Part shown: piece after piece, positions 23,284-34,425 of the stretch
How positions within the stretch are numbered: position 1 is the first letter of the stretch
Layout of the letters: the number at the start of each line of letters is the position of its first letter
Origin: Trametopsis cervina
Lineage: Eukaryota > Basidiomycota > Agaricomycetes > Polyporales > Irpicaceae
Assembly (NCBI GenBank): GCA_022385755.1
Contig: MU278359.1
Span: 372,001 to 436,000, forward strand
DNA length: 64,000 bases
Direction: 5' to 3'
The notes under the pieces: generated by a model
What the model saw: only the letters and a program-made list of their open reading frames with translations
What the model was told of the DNA's origin: nothing
Database searches by the model: none
Program-made: the position numbers and the translations under genes

Positions 23284-23660
23284 CTAGCACGCAGCTTTAA
23301 CAGCAGCAATAATCTCGGCTGCCTTCTCAGTAGTAGGGATACCGGCCGTGATACAGATACCTTCGATCGGAAGGCCCTCCCTGTGCATTTCCTGCCAGAG
23401 CGGGAAGTGGAAGCCAAACTGACAGGGGGCGATGTAGAGAGCGTTCAATATAATAACGGCATCAACGGGGCACAGACGGCCGACGCGTTACAATGTCCAC
23501 CGCCAGTGAGCTGGACGAGATGGCCAGCATTAAGAACCATGCTGACGAAGCTGACCTTGACACTCGACGGCGTCATACCGGCAACCACAATCGGCGGCTC
23601 TCCCAAGAGACGAGAGAGCGGTGTGGAGGGTACCACCACTGATGCAGAAACATTGAGTAA
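23284..23660 (-). pseudogene. Relic of fatty acid synthase enoyl-reductase domain
   Basis: On the minus strand two blocks match the fungal fatty acid synthase enoyl-reductase region. The first, LSRLLGEPPIVVAGMTPSSV and on to LTGGGHCN, lies near 23480-23640. The second, FGFHFPLWQEMHREGLPIEG and on to TTEKAAEIIAAVKAA, lies at about 23290-23420. In the intact enzyme these are separated by about 20 more residues; here that linker is lost, the frame shifts between the blocks, and a stop (23284) follows at once. It is therefore a dead internal fragment, not a gene. It starts less than 150 bp from the transposase stop. Confidence 0.8.
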
Positions 23661-24051
23661 TAGGGAAAAATAATTCCAAGGAACACATGCACGTACCTTG
23701 TGTTGACCAAACCAGAAGCATGCTTCGAGCTCCTTCATTCTTCACGCCTGAGGCTCTGAGTGCCGAAACTTCCAGCGAGACCTTTACTCTTCCCTGACGG
23801 CGATGGCGCAAATGCCACGTCCATCCGAATGACAAGCGGTCATACGACCACAGCCACTGGGGCCTCCAAGACCAGAGTTAGTCGTGCGGGTTGCAGTCTC
23901 CTGTAGATCAAATCCTACAATGAATGTCAGACAATATTTGGTTAGCCGATCGTGTCAAAACGTACCATCCTCCGTACTGTTGAGTGGACGAGAATTGGGT
24001 GGGTGGTGAAAAGATATAAAATGAGCAAAAATGCGTAGGCATTGGGTTGCA

Positions 24052-24276
24052 GAGTTCAGAGAGTGAGGGGGGCTGGCAGCCGTGAGTCCTCAGGTTTGGT
24101 CCACGTTGCCAGCCCTGCTCCCATCGCTACTGCTCACCAAGCTATTGCAGGGCAAGAAAGACGAAGGATGTAGTTAGAATGACAAACATGTTCAGCAGCG
24201 GCGTGCAAAGATCAGAGAGTGAAGGAGACTGGCAGCCATGAGTCCTCAGGTTTGGTCCACGTTGCCAGTCCTGCTC
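24052..24276. repeat. Direct pair of about 70-bp repeats
   Basis: A segment at about 24052-24119 recurs at about 24206-24276 with few differences; both contain GAGTCCTCAGGTTTGGTCC. The copies are spaced by about 155 bp. There is no open frame shared by the two. Confidence 0.8.
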
Positions 24277-25863
24277 TCGTCATCAAAGCACACCGTGGTA
24301 GAAAGAAAGCAGAGTACAACGTATTCAGACGCGCGGACGCGGGGACATGACACATTAACTTTGGCGCCAGACGGACCGTCATCACTGCTCACGCCGCGGG
24401 TACCGCTGTATACCGCCACTACACTCGACACCACTGCTCACACCACGAGTAGCATGCATACCGGTATCCATCCACCACTCACGGTATGCACGATTTTCTT
24501 TTTCCTGATGCGGGGGCTGTCAATAAGTGTAGCATTGTTATGGTTAGAAGAAATGCTGTGAAGAAGGGTATTAGTGAAATCAACGAGATGGTGGTAAGAG
24601 GAAGACTTGCGGTCGAGTGTCGCACTCACGAAAGGCTGGACTTTATAGAAGTCTGGCGCGATCGCCACACGAACGAAGAGTCATGACGCACGATGCAGCA
24701 CCATGATGACATCAGCGCAACTTGTGTCCTGTTGTCTTGGACTTCACATAATGCTTCATTTACTGTAGTATGCCGTCAGATACGTTTTTGAGTCGCAGAA
24801 AATAGTAGTACACACCTGACAGTGTCCCAATATTACATATAGTATCATGCGCCCCTTATCAAGCTGAGGGGGATTAACTAGATTCAACTAGAAAGAACTT
24901 ACATGTCCGCAGTTGACCGCCATTGCAAAGGTTCTCAACTCGGGCGTTGATCGGGCTACCTATTCAAGCGACGCCCTCAACGGAAATTCTAGATCAAATT
25001 AAGCGCGCCAGTTAATACTTGTTCTTTTCATAATTATTTCCCCGATGTTACTCTGTCGCCTTGCGTGTCCGTCCTGCCCCCTGTTGCCCATTGCTGTGTG
25101 CTCTGTACTTTGTCTACTATAGACGGCTCATGAGCTTTGCTGGATTACATACTAATAGTAAGTTACGGGCCAGATTTTTGCGTTGCGATGCGTGGTACAT
25201 AGTACAGGTTGGTATGCTTTTGACTCAGCGCAGCATCTGTGCAACTGGCGCGAATGTCCGTGACGGAGTCGCGCCCTCTGCGCTCGCCCGTTGGGTTCTC
25301 TGTCTCTCTGATATTGTATGCTGTCTTCTTATTCTACATAACCCCCACACTCCCAAAAGGGAAAGGCACCAACCTGCTCGTGCGTCTTGATCCCTTCTGC
25401 ACAGTGCAAAGGGGAAAGCACTCGACCGAGCTGCTGCCGGTCTCTCTCCCACACCCACATCGCCCTCAACCCTGCGCAAGTCCTTGTTGACCTTCATGCT
25501 CGTTCAAACATGCCTCTTCAGCTATACCCTCGATTTGATATGGGCGATGGCCAGCAGTATGTCCTCCATCCATGATTTTAACACAACCCCGCGCTGATGC
25601 GAATGTGAGGGAGTAATCTTCGTGATATACAAGCGTACGGCGACAGAGGTGGGAATATGGTCGTGTATGTATGTGTGTAGCGGCCCTGGTAACCTACCCA
25701 TCATTAGAAAGATAGTCGATTGGGCTCCGTGAGGCTTTACATGGTGACTCGCTTGTGAACTCAGTACCCTCTCGCAGTTCTGTCCAGCATCCTCTCTAGA
25801 TCAAGCTGCGCGATTGATTTCGCTACTCTACTGCCACTCTCCGTGGACAGGGCAGGATGGACC
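24277..25863. other. Accessory DNA without a supported gene
   Basis: About 1.6 kb with short overlapping frames on both strands and no recognisable domain. The stretch 25020-25500 has a composition like a retrotransposon long terminal repeat, but I found no matching partner or primer site. Confidence 0.35.
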
Positions 25864-25970
25864 GCATTCTTCATAGAGCATCACCACCACATTCTTCATA
25901 GAGCATCACCATCGCATTAATCATCTTCAGAGAGCATCACCACCGCATTCTTCATAGAGCATCACCACCG
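25864..25970. repeat. Four tandem copies of a 25-bp unit
   Basis: The unit is of the form GCATTCTTCATAGAGCATCA plus CCACC. Copies 1, 2 and 4 are about 25 bp and copy 3 carries a six-base insertion. Its codon phase is not kept. Confidence 0.85.
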
Positions 25971-26189
25971 CTGACGTTTCCTTGAGATCTATTGGGAAGC
26001 CGAGGATAATATGACTTTAACAAGGTCACGCTGTACATCAGCAAAACGGCGCACGTCTGGATTGATCTTACTCTGCTGTTTATGTCTGGATTGACCTAAC
26101 GGCCTGAGGCGCCCCTCCTCCAGACCACCCAGAGCTGGAACGGTAGGTCAGCGGAGTTTCAATAGGATGCGTTGCCATCACGATCACAT

Positions 26190-26800
26190 TTTACCTTGCA
26201 GATTTTGCCTCTCGCCGTCCACCTTGTACACCCGACACTCTCGCTGACCAGACACTCGCACTCTCGCCCTCGTCGCCGACCCTGCTGCTGCCCTTATGCC
26301 CACCGTACGCCAACTCTTGCGCGGTTGTTCATCGCTGTCATCGTTCACATCTCTCGCGACTTTCCCGCTCGCCCAGCGCTGCCCTCCTCGCCCTTCTTGT
26401 TCCTGCCCTGCCCGTATCTTGTGCTGTTGCCCGCCTTCCTTGTCGCTCACGCCGCTGCCTTTGTTTGCCACTGTGACCGTTGTCATCGCCCATTGCATAT
26501 CCTTCCTTGTCCTCTGCTGCCTTCATTGCGCGCTCTGCTGCTCTTGTCATTCCTGCGTTCGTGGCCGCGCGGTCATGCGCCTGTTCTCGTTTCCCTCACA
26601 TGCACAACCCCCGCCCGCTTGTTGTTCTTGTACACCAATCTCTTGGTGCTGTCCACCTTGCTGCCGCCCTTGTTTGCTAACTCTTGCTTTGTGTTCATCT
26701 TGCTTGGCTACCTCTCTGAAGGCAACTTGGCCGCCCTTGCATCCCGCGCCGCTACCCATCCTCGCAGCTTGCTTGTCCTGGTCACTGCTGTTATTTGACA
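26190..26800. repeat. C-rich degenerate repeat array 3
   Basis: About 600 bp, strongly pyrimidine-rich on the plus strand, with CTCGCCCTC, CTGCTGCCC and CTTGC words reused. It looks like arrays 1 and 2 in composition but the unit is less clear. The long frames on both strands are due to composition. Confidence 0.55.
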
Positions 26801-26859
26801 CTGCACAGATGTTGTTGTGGACTACTGTGTGCCCTCCTTACCTCTCATGCAACCATTGA

Positions 26860-27806
26860 GCTCATTGGGCTTCCTGACAGAATATTATAATATGTATATC
26901 AGTAACAACATGTCTGTACTGTAGTTACACTGTTAGAGTACCCTTTTCAATATATCTGACTGCACTTGAATGTCTGAATGCCTGGGGTCTGAGCTGACAC
27001 TTGATCATACTGTGATCAGAACATAGCACCTGAATCAGAGATGAACCTCATGATTCCAGATGGTCTGTCTGAATGGTCTGAATGTCTGAATAAGACCAAC
27101 CAGACAACCCAGACAGACATGCAGTTTTGCTGATGTAATAGGGTTCAAGTCCGCATCCTACTGCACAGCTGACAGCGGTCCTCTCGTTATTCTATATCTT
27201 GCCGCCGGTACTGCCACACATCATTGCCGAACTCTTCGGCGAAGATGCCACCGAGCCCCCCGGAAGGATGTCCTATATGACAGAACCTACTCACACATGG
27301 ATGCACTGTAAGTTGGCCGTCAAGCACAGGAGTCCACCGATCCATCCTTCGGCTGACCACAGCCAACGCGAGCGAGAAGAAGGAAGGAGTCCTTGGATGA
27401 CACAGCCTATCATCAACATCCACCCGCATATGACCAGGTCGACGTACAGTACCAACCAGCGCCAGGCACAGAGCCCCCACGTTAGGGAGTGGCCCTCGTG
27501 CAGCATCCTAATTCAGATGTGTAATAATCTGCTTGATTCGGCCGAAGATACTTTCAGTACTGGCACTGCCGTCGTTGTTATCTAAGAGAGCAATTAATGG
27601 GTATGCTTGGAACATGGTGGGTGGTGGTTCGGCTATGACATCCGCTCAGATAAGTATGTGCGCCGATCACTCTGATGCGCCAACTTGCCCGTTGTAGACA
27701 CGCGCGCCAACGGCTGGTCTCCACCTCTATTGCTCCTCTCCGCCAACTCAAATCCACGTCTCGAACGCTTACGGGTAGGCAAACCAACGATACGTTCACC
27801 CGTGCA
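26860..27806. other. AT-rich tract and intergenic DNA
   Basis: 26870-27130 is AT-rich with repeated GTCTGAATG-type words. 27140-27600 has partly protein-like frames, but nothing I can name. Confidence 0.35.
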
Positions 27807-29657
27807 ATGTCCCACAGGAGATTCGATGCTCTTTCGCCGGAGGTCGTTGTATATATCCTCGAAAACCTGGCCTACCCAGACCTTCTTACCTGCAGACAAG
27901 TAGGGCTTTTAGTTCATTTTTACGAATTGACGTCTAATCGCCTTGGTCTTCTGCTGCTTCCGTCGGTGGTCGTATTAGCTCTCTCACTCGTTCAAGTATG
28001 TGATTGATAACCACGTCTCTTTTTAATACAAGGGAGCCCTGTAGATTGCAGGTCTTTCGGACAACCCAAACAATACACTATCCGCCTTCCAGAAACGTGC
28101 TCTGCTCATTGCCCATCGCGACAATTGGTTTTCTCCGTTCTCGCTCGAGGTCGAGAGACGATCGTATGCTCCTCGCAAGCTGGGGACATGGAAGCTTGCA
28201 GGCGATGTTCTAGCTGAGAGTCTCAGGGACCGACATGAGATTGAGTTCACGCAGCTGCCATCTCGGCTTCGTGGTGATGAGCGGGTGAAGACGTGGACAA
28301 CGCCACTACACCATCCGCATGCAGAATATGCATTAGACCCTGTGCAGAACCTTCTTGTTACGGTAGAGCCACTGTTGCACGTAGGAGAGTGAGTTTGTCA
28401 GGGTTTACTTGCTCACTTACGCTGTATGACTTGGCCCCGTTCCTCGTAATCCAGGCATGAGCAAGTCCGAGTTCACATACTTACGATGTCAACTGGGGAG
28501 TATCACCCAGAGGCGCAAGTTCCCGTATTGCCATTCCAAATCCCCATAAATATTTTTACAGGCTATAAAATTCGCATCAACGGGCCATACCTGAGTGTGA
28601 TGGATACCACATGGCCAACAAGTAACGTGCTGCTGTCTCTCACAGTATGGAACTGGAAAACTGGGACCGAAGAATAAAGAATATGTAAGGCTGCTTATGG
28701 ATCCTATGGTCTCTGTCGCACTAATTCACCTTGTTCATAGGTCGACCGTGGTCTCTACTCTTCCTTCATATGGGTTAGCGACACCTGTCTCTTGATCGCG
28801 AAGCTCCAATTGACGCATAACGCGCGCATCCAGAACATAACGCTTCAACTGCTGGATTTACAGAGAAAGGAACTGTCCTGGACCTTCTTGTTGCCAGCTC
28901 TCGCCGAGTATGCAGATGTAAGCCGGTGTGAGCTCGTCGGTGGGGTTGCAATGTCGTCGAAACCGTCTACTGGACTGGGAGGCGGCCTACTCCCGTTCCA
29001 AATCGCAAGAAACAACCACCTAGTGGTACTGCACGTACAGGCTGACTTCGACCACTGCCAGTCCTTGTCCTTCCTTTCGTTTGACCTACTGCGCATCGCC
29101 GAGGAGACAATCACGGACACAACCCGCGCGGGGGATGCATCCTCTTCAATTATGATCCCATGGGACTCATGGGGCGTGCAGCATACACGCGGCGGTATGG
29201 TGGCGTGGAGGGACTCTCAGTCAAGCACCGCCTATGGTCTCAAACATACCTTCTTAGAGACTCTAGGAGACTCTATAAAGCTGGTCGTGAGGGATTTCAA
29301 TCCGCAGCATGTACGCTGGCAGTCACACATGCGGGACCACGATGTTTCTCAGTGCACTGCTCTTCATCCCTTGCCGGCTGACTCGCAAGGTAGAGTAACG
29401 CTTGCGGAGGATTCGACGGACCATACGTTTGAAGGCTACTTCGAACGAGAGCCGGGAACGTTACTGCCGTACGTAGAATGGGCCAGCGCATGTGATTTAG
29501 AACCGGACGCCGACCAAGTCATGGTTAGTGAGGATTGGATTGTGGTTCTTAAGGTGCGTGTCATAGCTTGTGGTATGCATAATGTGTCGCTGATTTCGTT
29601 CTGTAGTTTGACTTCTTCCACTCAGAAGCGAGAGGCTTTGAGATATATTCGATATGA
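27807..29657 (+). pseudogene. F-box protein pseudogene
   Basis: The start MSHRRFDALSPEVVVYILEN is a typical F-box helix. The probable exons are 27807-27899, 27979-28388, 28455 to about 28684, about 28741-29554 and 29607-29657. The second exon keeps one frame across the F-box continuation (FKYVIDNH) into GLSDNPNNTLSAFQKRALL, but contains two in-frame stops, TAA at 28024 and TAG at 28042. A further in-frame TAA at 28675 follows the conserved-looking VWNWKTG. The rest of the frame is open for more than 250 residues, so the damage is recent or limited. Both early stops could come from single C-to-T changes. A very short intron removing both stops (30 bp) is unlikely. Confidence 0.7.
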
Positions 29658-31196
29658 TGAAAGACACTCAGTATCTATGGTAGGCCTGCTGTTATCGTGG
29701 AACCCCACGACGCTTATTCTTCCTTTTGACCGCTTCCCGAACGTGCTGGCTGAATAGGGACCTCACTGGATATCCTCCGAGTTGTGCGGCTTATATGCGT
29801 ACGCACGTCACCGCCGTACCCAGAGGCTAACAACCTGTCATTCCCTACATAACTCTCCAGGGCCGGAACTATATCGAAAACAAGGATTCAGACGATATGT
29901 TACCCACATATGCATGACTTTCGTATTTAGATGAGAAAAAATATTTCATTCGTCCACAACTCCTCATATGCTTTCGTTTCGCTGTCACAGTTTCCCGACC
30001 GTTGATCAGTAACAGGCAACTTGAATGTGTCTACCCCTAATAAAATTGACCGCAGCTGCTGTTCATACCTTTCCGATTCCTGTGCGCGACGGCTGGCCAA
30101 AGGCTCGGGTGCTTCCGATACCGATACGGCTCGCACCACTGGAGTCATGCATCAGATGGTTCCCGCAAGCTGTAGGCGAGAATATGTTCGCTGGAGCACA
30201 GAGGCTCAGTGACCCCAAACTATGATCTCAATTCATCATTTTCTGGCGTACTTCACTATTGTACGAAGATGCATCAACGTTCTAGATCCTCTGTTAGCCT
30301 CTTACAGCTAACGTCTGATAGCGGGACGTGGAGGGCTACTGGAGGCCTCCATTGATAAGATACGTCACGCAGGAGTTGAAGGATCGCAAGTGTTGGCTGC
30401 TGACGTTCGCCTCACTGTGTACATGGATGAAGGACCGGATTCGAGGGTGGATGGTTTACTGTGACGGAGGTCTCGATGTTGCGACTTCATTATATGATAT
30501 AGTAGCCGAAAGTTTTATGAAAGACTAACTTGTTAGTGCTCGCACCAGGCACGTACCTGGTCCTAAGCCTGATTGACTGGTGATCCCGAGGTATTCGGTG
30601 CGACCACACGAGACGACAACGATCGCGCCAACTCACAACATGGTGAAGAATAAACATGGAACATTTCCGGATTGTATAACCTGAAAGCACTACGTAATGC
30701 AACGGCTCTATCGAATTATAGATGATACACGGCAATTGGCCACCCAAACGAAATCCTCCAGACCCTAGCGACCCATGGAAGGCAGGACGCCGAAGATAAC
30801 GAGCTCGAAAAGCGAGTAGATTTGAATGGTAATGAGTATCAGGATGAGGGGTAAATACGGGGATGCCAACCAGGAAACAGACCAATGCAGACGGAAAGGA
30901 AACTCGAATGTCGAAGGAAGGTGAGGAGTGGGCAAGCGCGATTTGCATGAATGATGTTGTAGTGTACCGTGAGAAAAAGACCGCAAGACAAGAAAGGAGA
31001 GGCGAGGCTAAGAGGTAATAAATCATGACATGTCGTAATACAGTGTAGAACAGAGAGGAAGGTAAACGAGTGGATGTGCAGAGTAGTAGAGATCCAGTTA
31101 TAATGATAATGTGGTAGGTCAGGCGAGCATGACAATGAGGAAAGCGATGAGGAAGGAATGGGGTGGCGCAAAAGGTGGCAGCAGTCGGCAGGCATT
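29658..31196. other. Intergenic, no gene supported
   Basis: About 1.5 kb between the F-box pseudogene and the 3' end of CDC24. Short frames near 30.0 and 30.4 kb have no recognisable content. Confidence 0.35.
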
Positions 31197-34100
31197 CTAT
31201 TGAACGTACAACGTTACTTGGCTGCCTGGGCGGAATGCTTCGAATGCCATTTGCACGTCCTCCGTCGACCCTAGCGAGACAAGGTCGCCGTCTTCATCCT
31301 TGTATTTCACGCGGAGAGGCCCGTCATCCCTTCTGGGCCCGCAGAGCCGGATCTTCCTGCCCACCCTCTCTACGAGATCCTCGTATTCTGTCTGTCGCGG
31401 CACTTGTATGACGAAGATGTCATCGTGGAAGTGTACTTTGATCTTCACAGGTACTGAGAACGAGAGCTGTTGAGTCGCAGAGTTCAACACCTTGTCGTGT
31501 GTGCCCCTACCAGGACCATTCGTCAAGCCAGAAAGCGAAGAGTCACTTGATCCGTAGGGTGTGATCGGCGATCCGCTGGTGGGCGAGTAGTCTGAACTGT
31601 TATCACCGGTCGACTGGCTTGATCCGCTCCCGCGTTTGCTGTCGAGCGGATGCTGCGAGCGTTCCTCCCATGGTTGTGTCGGGAGTGGCGGTGGCGGTTG
31701 CTGACGAGGGACGTACGCTGATGGTTGGCTCGCGCTGCGAGATCGAGTTGACGGGGGAGGGTACATGGGTGGCTGAGGGCTAGGACCACTCGCACGAGAC
31801 GCGGATCGCCCGTCTGTCATTTCCCGAAGTCCAGCGGAGCTGAATTGGCTACGCAGCGGTGGCCGCTGCCCACCGTATGCGCTACCTTGGCTCGCACGAA
31901 CAGTTCCCACTCGTCCAGTCTGCAGATGGGCAGGGTATGCGCTGGCGGGGACAGGCGACATGGTACCCCCACTGCTGCGTACGCTTGAGAACCCGTCCGG
32001 TGGGCCGGGTCTACGCGAGCCAACCGGTGTTCCACGACCTGATGCAGGGTTGCTGGACATCATGGGGTAATCTTCGTAGTCCTCGTCACCGTCAGGGTCG
32101 AACCCTTCATCCGAAGGAGGGTATCCAGGAGGACCGTTCGGTACTGATGGGTCGTCTGAAGTCACAGATCCCGCGAAGCGACTGCTACGACTGCTGTACG
32201 GCCAAGGGAATGACCCTGGTGGAGTTGCATTGGAGGCGGAGGAAGTCGTTTGTGAGAACATGGAGAAAGTGCGCTCGCTGCCGTAAGGGTTTTGACGGGA
32301 AGCAGGCGCGGGGTTCGTGCTGTTCGCGACGTGGGCAAACCGCATATGCATGCTTCTCGTTTCCGATGTGCGACGGGCTGCAACTTCCTGGATGAGGCGA
32401 TTGAGCTGATTTTCCCACATGCGCAGCTGTTCTTCATTTCGGCAACGCAAGGTGAAGTACTCGAGGTCGTCATCCCCCTTCCAGTACACTGCAAGAGAGT
32501 ATTGACCTGCGACATCTGATGTGAGATATTGGATTGCATGTGAGAAAGCATATGCCTTACCTGCAACGATCTTTGGAACAGCGCTCGTGACGTTGTTAAG
32601 GAAGATCCGTCCCTTCAGTAAAAGCGGAGTGTTCTTCTTCTTTCCGCTGCCACCAGGTCCTCCAGGAATGTTCAAAGGTGCAGGGACGCCTTGCTTTTTC
32701 AGAATAGAGTTGCTCTTGCCCACCTTCTTTGCATTCTGACCCGCTGGCAGATATTCCTTGCAGCAAAGAATGATCTTTTCGAACAGGAAGACGTGATATT
32801 CCCGGTCCATCTCCGACTTGGTTACCATGAAGATGTCATCGAGCATGAGAGGTCCAAAGTTTGATATGTGGTGACCCTTCCAATCCGCCACTCGACCTTC
32901 GAGGTTCTTGAGCGTGGACTTGTTCTCTGCGCGACGCTGCTCTTCATTGATTCTGTCGGTAATCCGCTTAGCAGCGGCGACACCCGCCTTCAGGTCTTCT
33001 AGATGAGGATATTCGGCCGTATCATTAAGCGCCTTTGCCAGACTCTGATAGGCGCCATCAGCTTGCGTATCAAACATCCGAAGATTTACGCACCTCTAAC
33101 AACAGAGGATACTTGCAAATTCGCTGCACGGGCTTGATGAGGAATGCCGGCAGTTCTGATTTGACATTGAGGATATCATCGAGGGCCTGGAGACGAAGTT
33201 TTCCAGGGTTAGCCAAATCAAGAAACGCATGGAGAACAAGACAAAGCGGACGTACCGAAAGATGGTGCTCTTCCGTCAGCATGATCTCACTAGCGTTGGT
33301 GTAGTTTGCACAATAAGGTTCGTAGACGGCGAATTCGTCCTCCTATTGTAGAAGACCATGCCATCAAGAACAATAAAGCGCCAAAAAACAATGCGAAGAC
33401 CCGATTCGAGTCAGTGAGCGCCTCCAAAGACAAAAATCTGAAATGTACGCACAAATTCCGTAAACGGTGAACCCCATTGCCTCTGATTCCAAGACAACTC
33501 CCAAATGCTCTCCAGTCTTATCAAAAATCTGCGCTGGAAATTGAGCAGCTTGTTGAGGTTGGGGAACAGCAGGTGTACTGTCTCGTGGTCTAGTGTATTC
33601 GATTGAGCGGCTGCAGTAGCATATCGCTGGAAACGGTAATCGGGTTATTCCTGAGACGCTTGCTTAAGCCAGAGTACAACACGCACCTGCATCTGCTCGA
33701 GATCTTGTACATACTTCCTTTCTGTATGTATCAGCTCCATAACAACCTGGCTTCCAGGGTAGGAATCCTTCTGTCCGGCAGCTGCTAGCTCCCCTGGCAA
33801 TGAATCGGATGAATCCTTCGGTGACCAGAGAGGCGGTGAAGACGGTGTCGCATCAACGAACACGTCCTCGGGGAGTTGATCAACGAGCGCGGTCACAATG
33901 TTGACGACCTTCGGGCGGCGTAAGGCCGAGTTGGAAATGAGCACGATGTAAATTACGCACCTTGACAAACCCATCCGTCGAGCTTCGGTCCCATAGGTCC
34001 GTCACCGTAAAAGTCCCACAACCCTCCAATTGTTGGACGTTCATAGCAAACTGGGCAATGGAACGTTTTCTCGTGCGGTCGTTTGTGGGATCGAAGCCAG

Positions 34101-34425
34101 CAACGTCGATGTCGATCGGTTGTACGTTAGGCAAAAGATTGAAAAGATAGCAGAGGGGAACGCCGAGGGCTAAGCAGTCCCAGAGCTGGGTTACGGGGTC
34201 TGTCGAGCGACGAGAGGAGGAAGACTCAGGCGAAGTCGACATGCTGAAGAAATCTGAAAAGTCTGGTACTCGCATCAAGCGAGTGCGAAGGGAAGAGCAT
34301 TGCTGGTAGAGGGACGTGGATTGGGAAGCAGCCTTGTTGAGTGCGGTGTTGGTAGCGACGGGAAGGTCTATGCCAGGCCCCGGGGTTGCGATGATGGACT
34401 TTTTGCGCCCTGCGGCGGTAGTCAT
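31197..34425 (-). CDS. cdc24: CDC24-type Rho guanine nucleotide exchange factor
   Basis: Seven exons (33961-34425, 33687-33908, 33453-33626, 33256-33342, 33094-33186, 32561-33044, 31197-32506) give 944 residues. Order of domains: CDC24 calponin-homology-like region at about 60-170 (WDCLALGVPLCYLFNLL), a DH domain at about 208-385 (ELIHTERKYVQDLEQ; LIKPVQRICKYPLLLE), a PH domain at about 400-555 (DDLEYFTLRCRNEEQLRMWE), a long Ser/Pro/Gly-rich linker and a C-terminal PB1 domain at about 860-944 (IKVHFHDDIFVIQVPRQTEY). This is exactly the CDC24 layout; the protein activates Cdc42 at sites of polar growth and binds a Bem1-type scaffold through PB1. The sixth intron (54 bp, 32507-32560) is inside the PH domain and has no stop. 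Confidence 0.95.

Noticed and set aside
25020..25500. A possible solo long terminal repeat
   Set aside because: No partner copy, target duplication or primer-binding site could be seen in the window.
26172..26859. Leu/Pro/Ser-rich open frames of about 190-208 codons
   Set aside because: Same reason as array 1: pyrimidine bias creates stop-free frames in two registers, with membrane-like but meaningless peptides.
27120..27170. A T-arm-like GGTTCAAGTCC string suggesting a second tRNA
   Set aside because: No acceptor stem, D arm or anticodon stem can be built around it.
30328..30528. A 66-codon plus-strand frame with Trp-rich content
   Set aside because: It has no partner exon, no recognisable motif and lies in decayed DNA; too weak to call a gene.
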